A model generated the notes under the pieces. That model searched no databases. It saw only the letters and a list, made by a program, of their open reading frames with translations, and was not told the origin of the DNA. Of a DNA stretch of 64,000 nt, positions 52,389 to 60,900 are shown one piece after another. A program made the position numbers and the translations under genes. How positions within the stretch are numbered: position 1 is the first letter of the stretch; each line of letters starts with the position of its first letter. Source of the DNA: Caulobacter segnis (GTDB taxonomy: Bacteria > Pseudomonadota > Alphaproteobacteria > Caulobacterales > Caulobacteraceae); the NCBI RefSeq assembly GCF_023935105.1, contig NZ_CP096040.1:372001-436000 (forward strand). The letters are read 5' to 3'.

Positions 52389-52476
52389 CAGGGCTGATCA
52401 GGTCACTCAAGGACGACGCTTCGCGTCGTCGCGCGCGGTCGCTGGAGGCGATCCTTGACTGACCTGATCAGCCCTG
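52389..52476. repeat. 25-bp inverted repeat with inner hairpin (88-bp cruciform)
   Basis: Bases 52389-52413 (beginning CAGGGCTGATCAGGTCA) match the reverse complement of 52452-52476 with one mismatch. The loop holds a second perfect hairpin, GACGACGC-TTC-GCGTCGTC (52412-52430). This could be a palindromic insertion element, a strong terminator, or a structured RNA. No similar copy was noticed elsewhere in the window. Confidence 0.7.
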
Positions 52477-52509
52477 CACGCTGCAGCCTCCAAGAGATTT
52501 AAGGATCGC

Positions 52510-52600
52510 ACCGACCTCGGGAGGTCGGCTTTCGACCCCGAGCGGACGATCGGAAGGTCCGCTGTCGGGCGCCAGCGCTCGGCTTTGCCAGCGTCGGTGT
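52510..52600. repeat. Segment resembling the dispersed repeat behind 'GSKADI'-type spurious ORFs
   Basis: Read on the minus strand the segment gives VRSGSKADLPRSVRSL. Short peptides containing GSKAD(I/L) recur as false ORF calls in many alphaproteobacterial genomes, reflecting a short dispersed DNA repeat. The DNA shows GGTCGGCTTTCGACCCCGAG followed by the palindromic GGTCCGC. The similarity is from memory and was not searched. Confidence 0.35.
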
Positions 52601-52759
52601 ATTCCCGTCGTTCCAGGCGGGTGTGATCCGAGACCGACAATTGTTGGCCGTTGCGATCTAGCCTAGTGGATAGAACGCGATGCTTGAGTCCGACCGAAGG
52701 CCGTCCGCCCCCTCTTCCGGTAACGAAGCTCGGTGGTTCGAAGCGTCTGAACCTAACCG

Positions 52760-53191
52760 CTAGGTATAGGTTAAGCGGTCAAGCACCTCTAAATTGACAA
52801 ACGGCGCGCCACTCGACTTTGCTACGCCATACTGAGCTGCTTGCCGAGGGAGTGAGCGGAAAGTCGAGGGCATACCAAATATACGTAGCGTGCTGCGAAA
52901 AGCTTGTGTGAAAGCCCACGCCCTTTCGCTGCCGAGCGCGACCGTCCGAAACACTATAATTCCGGACATTCCATCGAAGCCCGTTTCACTCAGCCCTTCA
53001 AGGAGGGATTCCAAAAACGCGTCCGTCCAATCGGCGCCTTGACCGGACGCCTCACGCGCGACGGCGAACAGCTCGGCTGACATCGCGGGTTCGCCCATCT
53101 GCCGCAGAGCCGCGATGAGGTAGGCTGCGGCCTCTTCCTGGACCTGACCAGATCTAAGAGGTTTAGCGTCGGGAAATCTAACAACGTTCAC
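52760..53191 (-). CDS. Hypothetical protein of the accessory region
   Basis: The protein has about 143 residues from GTG 53191 (AAGGACG ahead); a TTG at 53224 would add 11 residues. It reads VVRFPDAKPLRSGQVQEEAAAYLIAALRQMGEPAMSAELFAVAREASG, then SLLEGLSETGFDGMSGIIVF, and looks soluble and mostly helical. No domain is recognised. Its G+C is lower than that of neighbouring backbone genes, which fits the accessory character of the region. Confidence 0.6.
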   Translation of the reverse strand: MNVVRFPDAKPLRSGQVQEEAAAYLIAALRQMGEPAMSAELFAVAREASGQGADWTDAFLESLLEGLSETGFDGMSGIIVFRTVALGSERAWAFTQAFRSTLRIFGMPSTFRSLPRQAAQYGVAKSSGAPFVNLEVLDRLTYT

Positions 53192-53292
53192 GGCGTCGTC
53201 CTTGTAGCAAGGCGCGCATGGCAAGCGCGCACGGCGGCTGAGTCGATCTGCTCGATTTGGCCCGAGCGCCCCAGGCGCCCGTCCCCAACACC

Positions 53293-55089
53293 CTAGAATT
53301 CATCCCAGCCGAGGTCTTTCTGAAGCGCCCCGCCGCCTCCCATGGCCGCCGCGACTCTGGCTTGCTGCCGCGCAACCGGGTTGTGGCCGGGGCGATCGCG
53401 GCCCGGCTGCGCGACCTGCGGGCGGCGCCCGCCGCCGCCGGCGCCGGTCTGGAACCGACCCACCAGCTCCGCGAGTTCCTGGGAGCCCGCCTTCAGGTTG
53501 GCTGCGGCTGCGGTAGCCTCCTCGACCATGGCGGCGTTCTGCTGAGTTACCTGGTCCATCTGGTTGACGGCGGTGTTGACCTCATGAAGACCGGTCGCCT
53601 GCTCCTGCGAGGACTTGGCGATCTCGGAGATCAGGCCGTCGATCTCGGTCACCCGTTCGACGATCCCGGTGAGCGCTCGCCCCGTCTCGTCGACCAGTTT
53701 CACACCGCGCTCGACCTGGGCGCTGGACGTGGCGATCAAGGTCTTGATCTGCTTGGCGGCATCGGCCGAACGCTGGGCCAGCGCTCGAACCTCCGACGCC
53801 ACTACGGCAAAGCCCCGGCCCGCCTCTCCGGCGCGCGCGGCCTCGACGCCGGCGTTCAGCGCCAGAAGATTGGTCTGGAAAGCGATCTCATCGATCACGC
53901 CGATGATCTGGGTGATCTGACGCGACGAACTGTCGATCTCGCCCATGGCCGCGACCGCTTCGCCGACCACCCGGCCCGATGTCGCCGCGTCGCCGCGCGC
54001 GGCGGTCGCCGCCATGGATGCTTGCTTGGCTCCTTCGGCGCTGCGACGAACCGTCGCGGTAATCTCGTCGAGGGCGGCGGCGGTTTCTTCCAGGCTGGCG
54101 GCCTGCTGTTCGGTTCTGCGCGACAGGTCAGAAGACGCCGATGCGATCTCCTCCGCGCCGCTGCTGACGCTGTCGGTCGACCCCGACACGGCGGTCATGG
54201 TCTCGTCCAACATGCGCATGGCGGTGTTGAAGTCCTGACGAACCTTTTCGAAGGCCGGGTCGATGACTGCCTCGATCCGGTGCTTCAGATTATTCCGGGC
54301 CAGTTGCTCGAGGCCGTTGGCGACCTCCTCGACGGCACGAACGCGCGGCGTGACGTCGGTCGCGAACTTGACCACCTTGATGACGCGCTTCTTGTCGTCG
54401 AAGATCGGGTTGTAGGACGCCTGGATCCAGACCTCGCGGCCGCCCTTGCCGATGCGCTTGAACTCGGCGGCGACGAACTCGCCGTTGTTCAGCTTTCTCC
54501 AGAAGTCCTGATATTCGGTCGACTGAGCCAGCGCCGGCTCGACGAACATCCGATGGTGCTGGCCCTGGATCTCGGGAAGGGCGTAGCCCAGGGCCGTCAG
54601 GAAATTCTCGTTCGCGGTGACGACCTGTCCATCGGGCGTAAACTCGATCACTGCCTGGGCGCGTGAGATCGCCTCGATCTTTCCTTCGAATTCGGCGTTG
54701 CGCCGCTTCTCTGCCGTGATCACCGTCGCGACCTTGACCACCTTGGTAACGACGCCTCTCCCGTTCCGAACGGGGTTGTAGGACGCCTGGATCCAGACCT
54801 CGGCGCCGCCCTTGCCGATACGCAGGTACTCCTGAGCATCGAACTCCCCACGTCCAAGCTTCGCCCAGAAGGCGGCGTATTCTGGGGTGCGAGAGAAAGC
54901 CGGATCCACGAACAGGCTGTGATGCTGTCCTTTGATCTCGGACAAGGCGTAACCCAGGGCAGCGCAGAAATTGTCGTTCGCGGTGAGGATTTTGCCGGTG
55001 AGATCGAACTCGATGATCGCCAGCGCGCGTCCAATCGCGGCGAGCGTTTGCGAGGATCCCGCGCCGGACGTGGTTTGAATGCCGAACAT
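53293..55089 (-). CDS. Soluble PAS-PAS methyl-accepting chemotaxis protein
   Basis: The 598-residue protein has two PAS domains in tandem (about 10-130 and 135-255), each with a similar core (IIEFDLTGKILTANDNFCAALGYALSEIKGQHHSLFVDP; VIEFTPDGQVVTANENFLTALGYALPEIQGQHHRMFVEP). A short HAMP-like linker and the MCP signalling domain follow, including the hairpin tip IDEIAFQTNLLALNAGVEAARAGEAGRGFAVVASEVRALAQRSA. There is no transmembrane segment, so it is a cytoplasmic receptor, perhaps for redox or small ligands. The C-terminal GWDEF resembles the CheR/CheB-binding pentapeptide (NWETF-like). It is divergent from an AraC-type gene. Confidence 0.92.
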   Translation of the reverse strand: MFGIQTTSGAGSSQTLAAIGRALAIIEFDLTGKILTANDNFCAALGYALSEIKGQHHSLFVDPAFSRTPEYAAFWAKLGRGEFDAQEYLRIGKGGAEVWIQASYNPVRNGRGVVTKVVKVATVITAEKRRNAEFEGKIEAISRAQAVIEFTPDGQVVTANENFLTALGYALPEIQGQHHRMFVEPALAQSTEYQDFWRKLNNGEFVAAEFKRIGKGGREVWIQASYNPIFDDKKRVIKVVKFATDVTPRVRAVEEVANGLEQLARNNLKHRIEAVIDPAFEKVRQDFNTAMRMLDETMTAVSGSTDSVSSGAEEIASASSDLSRRTEQQAASLEETAAALDEITATVRRSAEGAKQASMAATAARGDAATSGRVVGEAVAAMGEIDSSSRQITQIIGVIDEIAFQTNLLALNAGVEAARAGEAGRGFAVVASEVRALAQRSADAAKQIKTLIATSSAQVERGVKLVDETGRALTGIVERVTEIDGLISEIAKSSQEQATGLHEVNTAVNQMDQVTQQNAAMVEEATAAAANLKAGSQELAELVGRFQTGAGGGGRRPQVAQPGRDRPGHNPVARQQARVAAAMGGGGALQKDLGWDEF

Positions 55090-55222
55090 GCTGCTCTCCG
55101 GGAAAGGTCGCTGGATCGCCTAGCCTTGCTCAGGTCTCCAGGGATTGAAAATCTAGCAAATTGAGTTTCCTCGCCAAATTAGTATGCGCGCTCGATTAAA
55201 TTGGAATTTATCCCAAACTGCC

Positions 55223-55316
55223 AGTATTGTTCCAAAAGTGCAGGTCTGCAGAATCGATCCGCAGTATAGGGCAATTTGACGCAGGTCCTGAGTGTGGATC
55301 GAACTTGAACAATACT
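55223..55316. promoter_or_regulatory. Inverted repeats AGTATTGTTC / GAACAATACT in the mcp-araC divergent promoter
   Basis: AGTATTGTTC (55223-55232) is mirrored by GAACAATACT (55307-55316), 74 bp apart. The region is markedly AT-rich. Two spaced half-sites before an AraC-type gene suggest a looped operator of that regulator, covering both the receptor and regulator promoters. The pairing is seen directly; the function is inferred. Confidence 0.55.
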
Positions 55317-55340
55317 ATAAGGTGGGCAATCGAGGATTGA

Positions 55341-56342
55341 GTGTTGGGTGATCTGCCAATTCCTGATCAGCGTTTGTCATCGGCTTCGCATCTCATCCTG
55401 CGGGCGAGCGATCGTGACACCTTGGCGGAAATTCTGGGCGACAAGTATGGCGCGGCGCTGACCGGCGCGGGCCACGGAGACCTGCCCTTCTTCGCTCAGG
55501 CCAACCGCGTGCAGGTGGGTGGCGTGACCCTGCACTATTGCCGCTATGACACGCCCGTGGATATCGCGTTTTCCAATATGGCCGGCGTCAGGCAGTTACT
55601 GTGCCTGACGAGCCAGGGGCGGATTTCGTCGGACGGCCGGCAAGCTGAAATCAATGCCGACAGCACGACGATCGTGCCGCCCGACTCTTCGTTTCAGGCC
55701 TCCTACGCCTCCGGCTATCAGCATATCGTCACTCAGTTCGACGTCGATGCGTTGCGGCGCAAAGCCGAGGCCATCGTCGGATATCCGCAACCCGGTCTGT
55801 TCGCCATGCCCATGCTGGAGGCGCTTGCGACCTCGGCGCGCGTTCGCTCCCGGCAAATCTCCCTCTCCCTCGCGCGGATGTTGGCGAGGGAGACCCATAT
55901 CGACATGCCGCTTATCGAGATGGGCCAGGCGCTGAGCAGCGCCTTCCTCATCGAAAACCTCGCCGGCTTCGCCGATCGCCTAGCCGAGGAGCCGAAGAGC
56001 GCCTCCGTCGCCGCCGTGAAGGTGCTTGAGGACTATATCCAGGCGAACTGGAACCGTCCGCTGACCGTCGAAGAGATCGCCGCCGCCTGCGGCGTCAGTG
56101 TCAGGAGCGTCTTCGCCCGGTTCAAGCAACATCGAGGGATCGCGCCACTGACCTATGTCCGCGAACTTCGCCTCGATCACGCGCATCGCATGCTGCTGTG
56201 CGAAGAAGAAGACTCCGTCATCTCCGTCGCCATGACCTGCGGCTTCTCCAGCTTCGGGCATTTTGCCCGTCGGTATCGGGAGCGGTTCGGAGAGCTTCCC
56301 TCAACGACACGCGCGCGAAGGCCGCTCGTGGCGAACAGGTAG
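55341..56342 (+). CDS. AraC family transcriptional regulator
   Basis: The 333-residue protein has an AraC-binding-like N-terminal domain (LHYCRYDTPVDIAFSNMAGVRQLLCLTSQGRISSDGRQAEINADSTTIVPP). The C-terminal double HTH includes LTVEEIAAACGVSVRSVFARFKQHRGIAPLTYVRELRLDHAHRML and VISVAMTCGFSSFGHFARRYRERFGELPS. It starts with GTG behind GAGGATTGA. This type of domain occurs in regulators of aromatic or amine catabolism. It is divergent from the chemoreceptor gene, so the two may answer the same signal. Confidence 0.88.
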   Translation: MLGDLPIPDQRLSSASHLILRASDRDTLAEILGDKYGAALTGAGHGDLPFFAQANRVQVGGVTLHYCRYDTPVDIAFSNMAGVRQLLCLTSQGRISSDGRQAEINADSTTIVPPDSSFQASYASGYQHIVTQFDVDALRRKAEAIVGYPQPGLFAMPMLEALATSARVRSRQISLSLARMLARETHIDMPLIEMGQALSSAFLIENLAGFADRLAEEPKSASVAAVKVLEDYIQANWNRPLTVEEIAAACGVSVRSVFARFKQHRGIAPLTYVRELRLDHAHRMLLCEEEDSVISVAMTCGFSSFGHFARRYRERFGELPSTTRARRPLVANR

Positions 56343-56504
56343 GCGCCCATGGCGGCGACTTGAAGACGGATCGAGTGCATGCTGCCGACAATGCGGCAGT
56401 CGACGCCCGGCATCCACCCTCTGCTGACGCCGATGAGGTCGGCTGCACGCTCGCCGTCAGAGTTGGACGTTGAGGCTTCGTGCCCGCCGCGCTAGTCCTC
56501 AGGA

Positions 56505-57200
56505 ATGCGTAGCCAAGTGCGGACCTCCCCAGAGCGCTTGAAGATCGCGTCAGACGGCGCGCAGCTAGTCCAGGGCGCGCTGGAAAGCGCAGATCTGGTC
56601 GGCGTCATCGACCTCCTGAAGGAGCAGCCGGCAGATCAAGCCGGCGTTCGGCTATTCGGCGTCCCGGGGCTCGCATCGTGTTTGCAAGCGACGGGGCTCG
56701 TCGGTCAGATTGCAGCATCATTCATGGGGGAGCAGGCTCGACCTGTTCGCGCCATCCTCTTCGACAAGACAGCCTCCACAAATTGGTCCCTGGCCTGGCA
56801 CCAGGACCGGGTGATTGCTGTTCAAGAGCGGGTGGATGTCGAAGGCTTCGGCCCGTGGAGCCGAAAGCATGGAGCGCTCCACGTAGCACCTCCGTTTGAC
56901 CTCCTGTCGCAAATGATGACGCTGCGGGTGCATTTCGACCCAGTGACGGAGACCAACGCTCCTCTCCTGATCGCACCCGGCTCCCACAGGCGGGGACGCA
57001 TACCGGAGCCGGAGGTGCCGCAGGTCGTAGACGAGTGCGGCGTCGCAGCCTGCTTGGCCGAGCCAGGAGACGTGTGGGTGTATGCTACCCCAATTCTTCA
57101 CGCCTCAGAGCGGGCCAGCTCGCCGATGCACCGACGCGTCCTGCAGGTGGACTATGCAACGGGCGAACTGCCAGGCGGGCTCCGCTGGCTCGGCGTCTAG
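56505..57200 (+). CDS. PhyH-like Fe(II)/2-oxoglutarate dioxygenase
   Basis: The 231-residue protein shows the phytanoyl-CoA dioxygenase pattern: the iron-binding pair in SLAWHQDRV (HxD), the later His in YATPILHASERA, and the Arg in MHRRVLQVDYA as expected for 2-oxoglutarate binding. Intermediate stretches MTLRVHFDPVTETNAPLLIAPGSHRRG fit the family too. The substrate is unknown; family members hydroxylate lipids, amino acids or antibiotics. It is plainly less G+C-rich than the backbone genes. Confidence 0.82.
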   Translation: MRSQVRTSPERLKIASDGAQLVQGALESADLVGVIDLLKEQPADQAGVRLFGVPGLASCLQATGLVGQIAASFMGEQARPVRAILFDKTASTNWSLAWHQDRVIAVQERVDVEGFGPWSRKHGALHVAPPFDLLSQMMTLRVHFDPVTETNAPLLIAPGSHRRGRIPEPEVPQVVDECGVAACLAEPGDVWVYATPILHASERASSPMHRRVLQVDYATGELPGGLRWLGV

Positions 57201-57250
57201 GTCCGCTTCCCACCGTTGCGGACGTTGAGCTTGTGCGTAACGGTAGTGGA

Positions 57251-57499
57251 ATGACCGACGATGACCTGAGAGAAATAGCCGCTCGCTGCGACCAGGCGAC
57301 ACCTGGTCCATGGCGTTCCTGGATTGAAGGGCGCGATCACACGTCTGGATCGAGCATGATCTCAACCGCTGGCGATGACATCGAAATGGTGGGCGCAACC
57401 CCCGCCGATCAGGACTTCATGGCTTCTGCCCGGCAAGATGTCCCGCGCCTTTTGGCAGAGGTTGCTCGCCTGCGCACCCTGCTCAGATCCCAAGGTTAG
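57251..57499 (+). CDS. Small conserved hypothetical protein (82 aa), phage/mobile-type
   Basis: The protein reads MTDDDLREIAARCDQATPGPWRSWIEG, a middle GDDIEMVGATPADQDFMASARQDVPRLLAEVARLRTLLR. This ATPGPW-...-AFIAxARxDVPxLLAEVxRLR pattern is found in many small phage and mobile-element proteins of unknown function. The ATG at 57251 opens the family-like sequence. The IS element starts 20 bp after its stop. Confidence 0.7.
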   Translation: MTDDDLREIAARCDQATPGPWRSWIEGRDHTSGSSMISTAGDDIEMVGATPADQDFMASARQDVPRLLAEVARLRTLLRSQG

Positions 57500-57515
57500 G
57501 GATAGGTCTGCTAAC

Positions 57516-59084
57516 CACCGAGGCTGTGTGAAAACACCGAAGCACCGTAGTCTTTAGGGGAGGGCTTCGGAGGTGCGGGATGGCGCGCTTTATCGAGGGA
57601 GAGGATCGTCGGCAGGTGGCGTTGCTGCCGGAATGCCTGGACGATTACGTCGGTGAGGACAGTTCGGTCCGGGTGATCGACGCGTTCGTGGACGAATTGG
57701 ATCTTGGAGCGCTCGGCTTTGACCGGGTGCGGGCCGCTTCGACGGGGCGGCCTGGCTATCATCCCGGCGCGATGCTGAAGCTCTATCTCTACGGATACCT
57801 GAACCAGGTGCAGTCGAGCCGGCGGCTGGAGCGCGAAGCTGGGCGCAACACCGAGTTGATGTGGTTGCTGGGAAAGCTGGCTCCTGACTTCAAGACCATC
57901 GCCGACTTCCGCCGCGACAATGGCCAGGCGCTGCGGGCGGCTTGCGCCGCCTTCGTGGCGATCTGCCGGGACATCGGCCTTCTGACCGGCGGCGTGGTGG
58001 CGGTGGACGGCAGCCGGTTCAAGGCGGTGAGCACGCGCGACAAGAACTACACGCCGGGCGCGGTGCGTCGGCGCATCGAGCAGGCCGAGGCGAGCATCGG
58101 GCGCTATCTGGAGGCGCTCGACGCGGCGGATCGCCAGGAAGGCGAAGAGGCTCAACTGCGCGGGGACCGCCTGAAGGACCGGCTGGACGCGCTGCGGCGG
58201 CAGGTGCGCGACCTCAAGGCCATGGAGGTCGAACTCGCCCAGGCTCCGGACGGGCAGATATCACTCACCGACCCCGACGCGCGGGCCATGGCCACCCACG
58301 GCAAGGGGACCGGGATGGTGGGCTACAATGTCCAGGCCGCCGTCGACGCCGAACACCATCTCGTCGTCGCCCATGAGGTGATCAACCAGGGCCACGACCG
58401 CAGCCAACTGGCCAACATGTCGGCGCGGGCCAAGGCGGCGACGGGGACGGACGCGCTGACGGTGCTGGCCGACCGGGGCTACTTCTCGGGGCCGGAAATC
58501 CTGGCCTGCGAGCAAGCCGGAACCACACCCTATGTGCCCAAGCCCCTGACCTCGGGGGCCAAGGCCGATGGCCGCTTCGGCAAGCCGGACTTTGTCTACG
58601 ATCCCGCCCAGGACGCCTACCGCTGCCCGGCGGGCGAGACGCTCTCACGGCGCATGACCACCGTGGAGAACGGGCAAACCCTGCACCGCTACTGGAACCT
58701 CTCCGCCTGCAAGAGCTGCGCGCTGAAATCCCAGTGCACCCCGGCCAAGGAGCGCCGCGTCACACGCTGGGAGCACGAGGCCGTCATCGAGGCCATGCAG
58801 CGAAGGCTGGACCGCCATCCCAAGGCTATGCGCATCCGACGACAGACCGTCGAACACGTCTTTGGAACCCTGAAGGCCTGGATGGGAGCCACCCACTTCA
58901 AGACCCGGCGGATGGACAATGTGGCCGCCGAGATGAGCCTGCATGTCTTGGCCTACAATCTCAAACGCGCCATCGCCGTCGTCGGCGCCCAACCGCTCAT
59001 CGCAGCGATGCGGGCCTGAGAAAGAAAGCTCCGCGCCGCCCCTCCTCGCGATACGGTCAGAGGCGTTTCCACACAGCCTCCACC
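57516..59084 (+). mobile_element. IS1182-family insertion sequence
   Basis: Terminal inverted repeats are GAGGCTGTGTGAAAACACC (57520-57538) and the complement of 59062-59080, which reads GAGGCTGTGTGGAAACGCC: 17 of 19 match. The sequence CACC flanks both outer ends (57516-57519 and 59081-59084), a likely 4-bp target duplication. One full-length transposase gene lies inside. The right end is 4 bp past the ispH stop codon, counted from the inverted repeat. Confidence 0.85.
57580..59019 (+). CDS. IS1182-family transposase
   Basis: The 479-residue DDE transposase starts MARFIEGEDRRQVALLPECLDDYVGEDSSVRVIDAFVDELDL and has the DUF772 part (RPGYHPGAMLKLYLYGYLNQVQSSRRLEREAGRN). The catalytic Asp is near GGVVAVDGSRFKA and the second in LTVLADRGYFSG. 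The last third contains a Cys-rich CPAGETLS/CKSCALKSQC segment and RRQTVEHVFGTLKAWMG with the catalytic Glu. The frame is intact from the ATG with GGAGG before it, so the element may still be active. Confidence 0.92.
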   Translation: MARFIEGEDRRQVALLPECLDDYVGEDSSVRVIDAFVDELDLGALGFDRVRAASTGRPGYHPGAMLKLYLYGYLNQVQSSRRLEREAGRNTELMWLLGKLAPDFKTIADFRRDNGQALRAACAAFVAICRDIGLLTGGVVAVDGSRFKAVSTRDKNYTPGAVRRRIEQAEASIGRYLEALDAADRQEGEEAQLRGDRLKDRLDALRRQVRDLKAMEVELAQAPDGQISLTDPDARAMATHGKGTGMVGYNVQAAVDAEHHLVVAHEVINQGHDRSQLANMSARAKAATGTDALTVLADRGYFSGPEILACEQAGTTPYVPKPLTSGAKADGRFGKPDFVYDPAQDAYRCPAGETLSRRMTTVENGQTLHRYWNLSACKSCALKSQCTPAKERRVTRWEHEAVIEAMQRRLDRHPKAMRIRRQTVEHVFGTLKAWMGATHFKTRRMDNVAAEMSLHVLAYNLKRAIAVVGAQPLIAAMRA

Positions 59085-60044
59085 CTAAGCAGTCAGCAGG
59101 CGCGGCAGCTTGAAGGTGATGGTTTCTCGGGCCTCGACCAGCTCCTCGACGGTCGTATCATACCGCGCGGCAATCGCGTCGATGACGCCTTGCACCAAGT
59201 CCTCGGGGGCCGAGGCGCCGGCGGTCAGGCCCACGCGCGACACGCCTTCGAACCAGCTCCAGTCGATGCCGTGGGCGTCGTCGATCAGGTAGGCCTCGCG
59301 GGCCCCGGCCTTCAGGCCGACCTCCTTCAGACGCACCGAGTTGGACGAGTTTTTCGAGCCGACCACCAGCACCAGTTCGGCCTGTTCGGCCAGATGCTTG
59401 ACCGCGTCCTGGCGGTTGGTGGTGGCGTAGCAGATGTCTTCCTTGTGGGGGGCGGCGATGTCGGGGAAGCGCTCGCGCAGCAGGGCGATCATGTCGGCGG
59501 TGTCGTCGACCGACAGGGTGGTCTGGGTCAGGAAGGCGACGTTTGAGACGTCCCTGGGCGTCCAGGCGGCGGCGTCGTTGATGTCCTCGATCAGGGTCAC
59601 CGCGCCGTCGGGCAGCTGGCCCATGGTGCCGATCACCTCGGGGTGGCCGGCATGGCCGATCAGCACGATCTCGCGGCCGGCGTCGAAATGCTTCTGGGCC
59701 TCGACATGGACCTTGGAGACCAGCGGACAGGTGGCGTCCAGATAGATCATCTGGCGCGACCGGGCCTCGGCCGGCACCGACTTGGGCACGCCGTGGGCCG
59801 AGAACACGACGGGGCGGTCGTCGGGTGCCTCGGACAGTTCCTCGATGAACACCGCGCCCAGGGCCTTCAGGCGATCGACGACGTGGCGGTTATGCACGAT
59901 CTCGTGACGCACATAGACCGGCGCGCCGAACTTCTCGACGGCGCGCTCGACGATCTGGATGGCGCGATCCACGCCGGCGCAGAAGCCGCGCGGGCTGGCC
60001 AGCACGAGCGAGATCGGACGTCGGATCGGGGTCTGGGCGTTCAT
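59085..60044 (-). CDS. ispH: 4-hydroxy-3-methylbut-2-enyl diphosphate reductase
   Basis: The 319-residue enzyme makes isopentenyl and dimethylallyl diphosphate in the last step of the MEP pathway. The three iron-sulfur cluster Cys lie in [24 protein letters not shown] and [11 protein letters not shown]. Other family stretches are [21 protein letters not shown] and [13 protein letters not shown]. The stop (TAG) is 4 bp from the IS right end. In many relatives thrB and rnhA come directly next; here about 7 kb of other DNA intervenes. Confidence 0.95.
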   Translation of the reverse strand: MNAQTPIRRPISLVLASPRGFCAGVDRAIQIVERAVEKFGAPVYVRHEIVHNRHVVDRLKALGAVFIEELSEAPDDRPVVFSAHGVPKSVPAEARSRQMIYLDATCPLVSKVHVEAQKHFDAGREIVLIGHAGHPEVIGTMGQLPDGAVTLIEDINDAAAWTPRDVSNVAFLTQTTLSVDDTADMIALLRERFPDIAAPHKEDICYATTNRQDAVKHLAEQAELVLVVGSKNSSNSVRLKEVGLKAGAREAYLIDDAHGIDWSWFEGVSRVGLTAGASAPEDLVQGVIDAIAARYDTTVEELVEARETITFKLPRLLTA

Positions 60045-60186
60045 GGCGCGGAAACTAGTCGCTCGAAGCCCTCGGCGCCAGGAGTCTGCGTCGTTGCGAC
60101 GTCACGCATATGCCTTTATCAGGCTGCATGACGCCGAAGGGGCTCCATGGCCCCGCTTGGCTCTTCTTGTCCGGAACCGACGTTTC

Positions 60187-60900
60187 ATGCGCCGCACCTT
60201 CTCGTTCGCCCTCAGCGCCCTGATGGCCGTCTCGATCGCCGCCACGACGGCGACGATCGCTCACGCCCAAGGCCCCGGCGGCGGTGGCGGCCAGGACGAC
60301 GGCGACCAGGCCGCCAAGAAGAAGAAGCGCGACGAGGAGTGGAACCAGCCCAAGGCGCCGCTGCAGCAACTGCGCAACGCCGGCCCGTGCCCCTATGTGA
60401 AGGTGCTGTACGACGCCAGCCGCTATGTCGAGTTCAAGGACGCCAAGGAATCGGCCAGCCAGGCAGGCTTCACCGGTGAGATCCAGAGCCTGGCCTCGGG
60501 TTGCGCCTACAAGAGCGACGAGCCGATCAAGATTCGCGCCGAGGTCCTGTTCCAGCTGGGCCGCGGCCCGCAGGCTCAGGGCGACAAGCACGTCTACCGC
60601 TACTGGGTGGCCGTGACCGAGCGGAACCAGGCCGTGATCGCCAAGGAATATTTCGACCTGCCGGTGACCTTCGCCAATGGCGCGGATCGCGTCTATGTCA
60701 CCGAGACGCTTGAGCAGATCACCATTCCGCGCGCCGACGCCAAGGTCAGCGGCGGCAATTTCGAGGTGCTGATCGGCTTCGACGTGACGCCGGAAATGGC
60801 CGCCTTCAACCGTGAGGGCAAGCGCTTCCGCGTCAACGCCGGCCAGGCGGCCCAGGCTCAGCAGAGCCAGACCCAACCAGGGACGACCACCAAGCAATGA
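60187..60900 (+). CDS. Periplasmic protein of unknown function upstream of argS
   Basis: The 237-residue protein has a signal peptide ([20 protein letters not shown] to AHAQ) and a Gly/Asp/Lys-rich stretch. A beta-rich domain follows ([61 protein letters not shown]), ending with a Gln/Thr tail. I recognise no characterised family, although proteins with this order are common in Caulobacterales. Its stop codon overlaps the argS ATG (ATGA), so argS is translated from the same mRNA. Confidence 0.75.
   Translation: MRRTFSFALSALMAVSIAATTATIAHAQGPGGGGGQDDGDQAAKKKKRDEEWNQPKAPLQQLRNAGPCPYVKVLYDASRYVEFKDAKESASQAGFTGEIQSLASGCAYKSDEPIKIRAEVLFQLGRGPQAQGDKHVYRYWVAVTERNQAVIAKEYFDLPVTFANGADRVYVTETLEQITIPRADAKVSGGNFEVLIGFDVTPEMAAFNREGKRFRVNAGQAAQAQQSQTQPGTTTKQ

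Larger units (their letters stand above)
52273..52759. other. Non-coding, hairpin-rich stretch
   Basis: No convincing gene was seen in these 487 bp. The frame 52407-52640 on the minus strand is unlikely to be real because it is built on repeat-like DNA. The stretch contains CTTCCT-ACT-AGGAAG (near 52340), the 25-bp inverted repeat at 52389-52476, CGACCT-CGGG-AGGTCG (near 52512-52530) and the repeat-like segment at about 52510-52600. It may hold a structured RNA or degraded mobile-element remnants. Confidence 0.55.

Noticed and set aside
52407..52640. 77-codon minus-strand frame in the non-coding stretch
   Set aside because: It runs through inverted repeats and gives the GSKAD-type peptide known as a false ORF; treated as repeat DNA.
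55090..55340. Additional small gene between the chemoreceptor and AraC-type genes
   Set aside because: The AT-rich stretch has no frame with a ribosome-binding site; it is better explained as divergent promoters with operators.
56343..56504. Possible integron attC site before the PhyH-like gene
   Set aside because: No convincing pair of R and L boxes with the core site GTTRRRY was found; only a short motif repeats.
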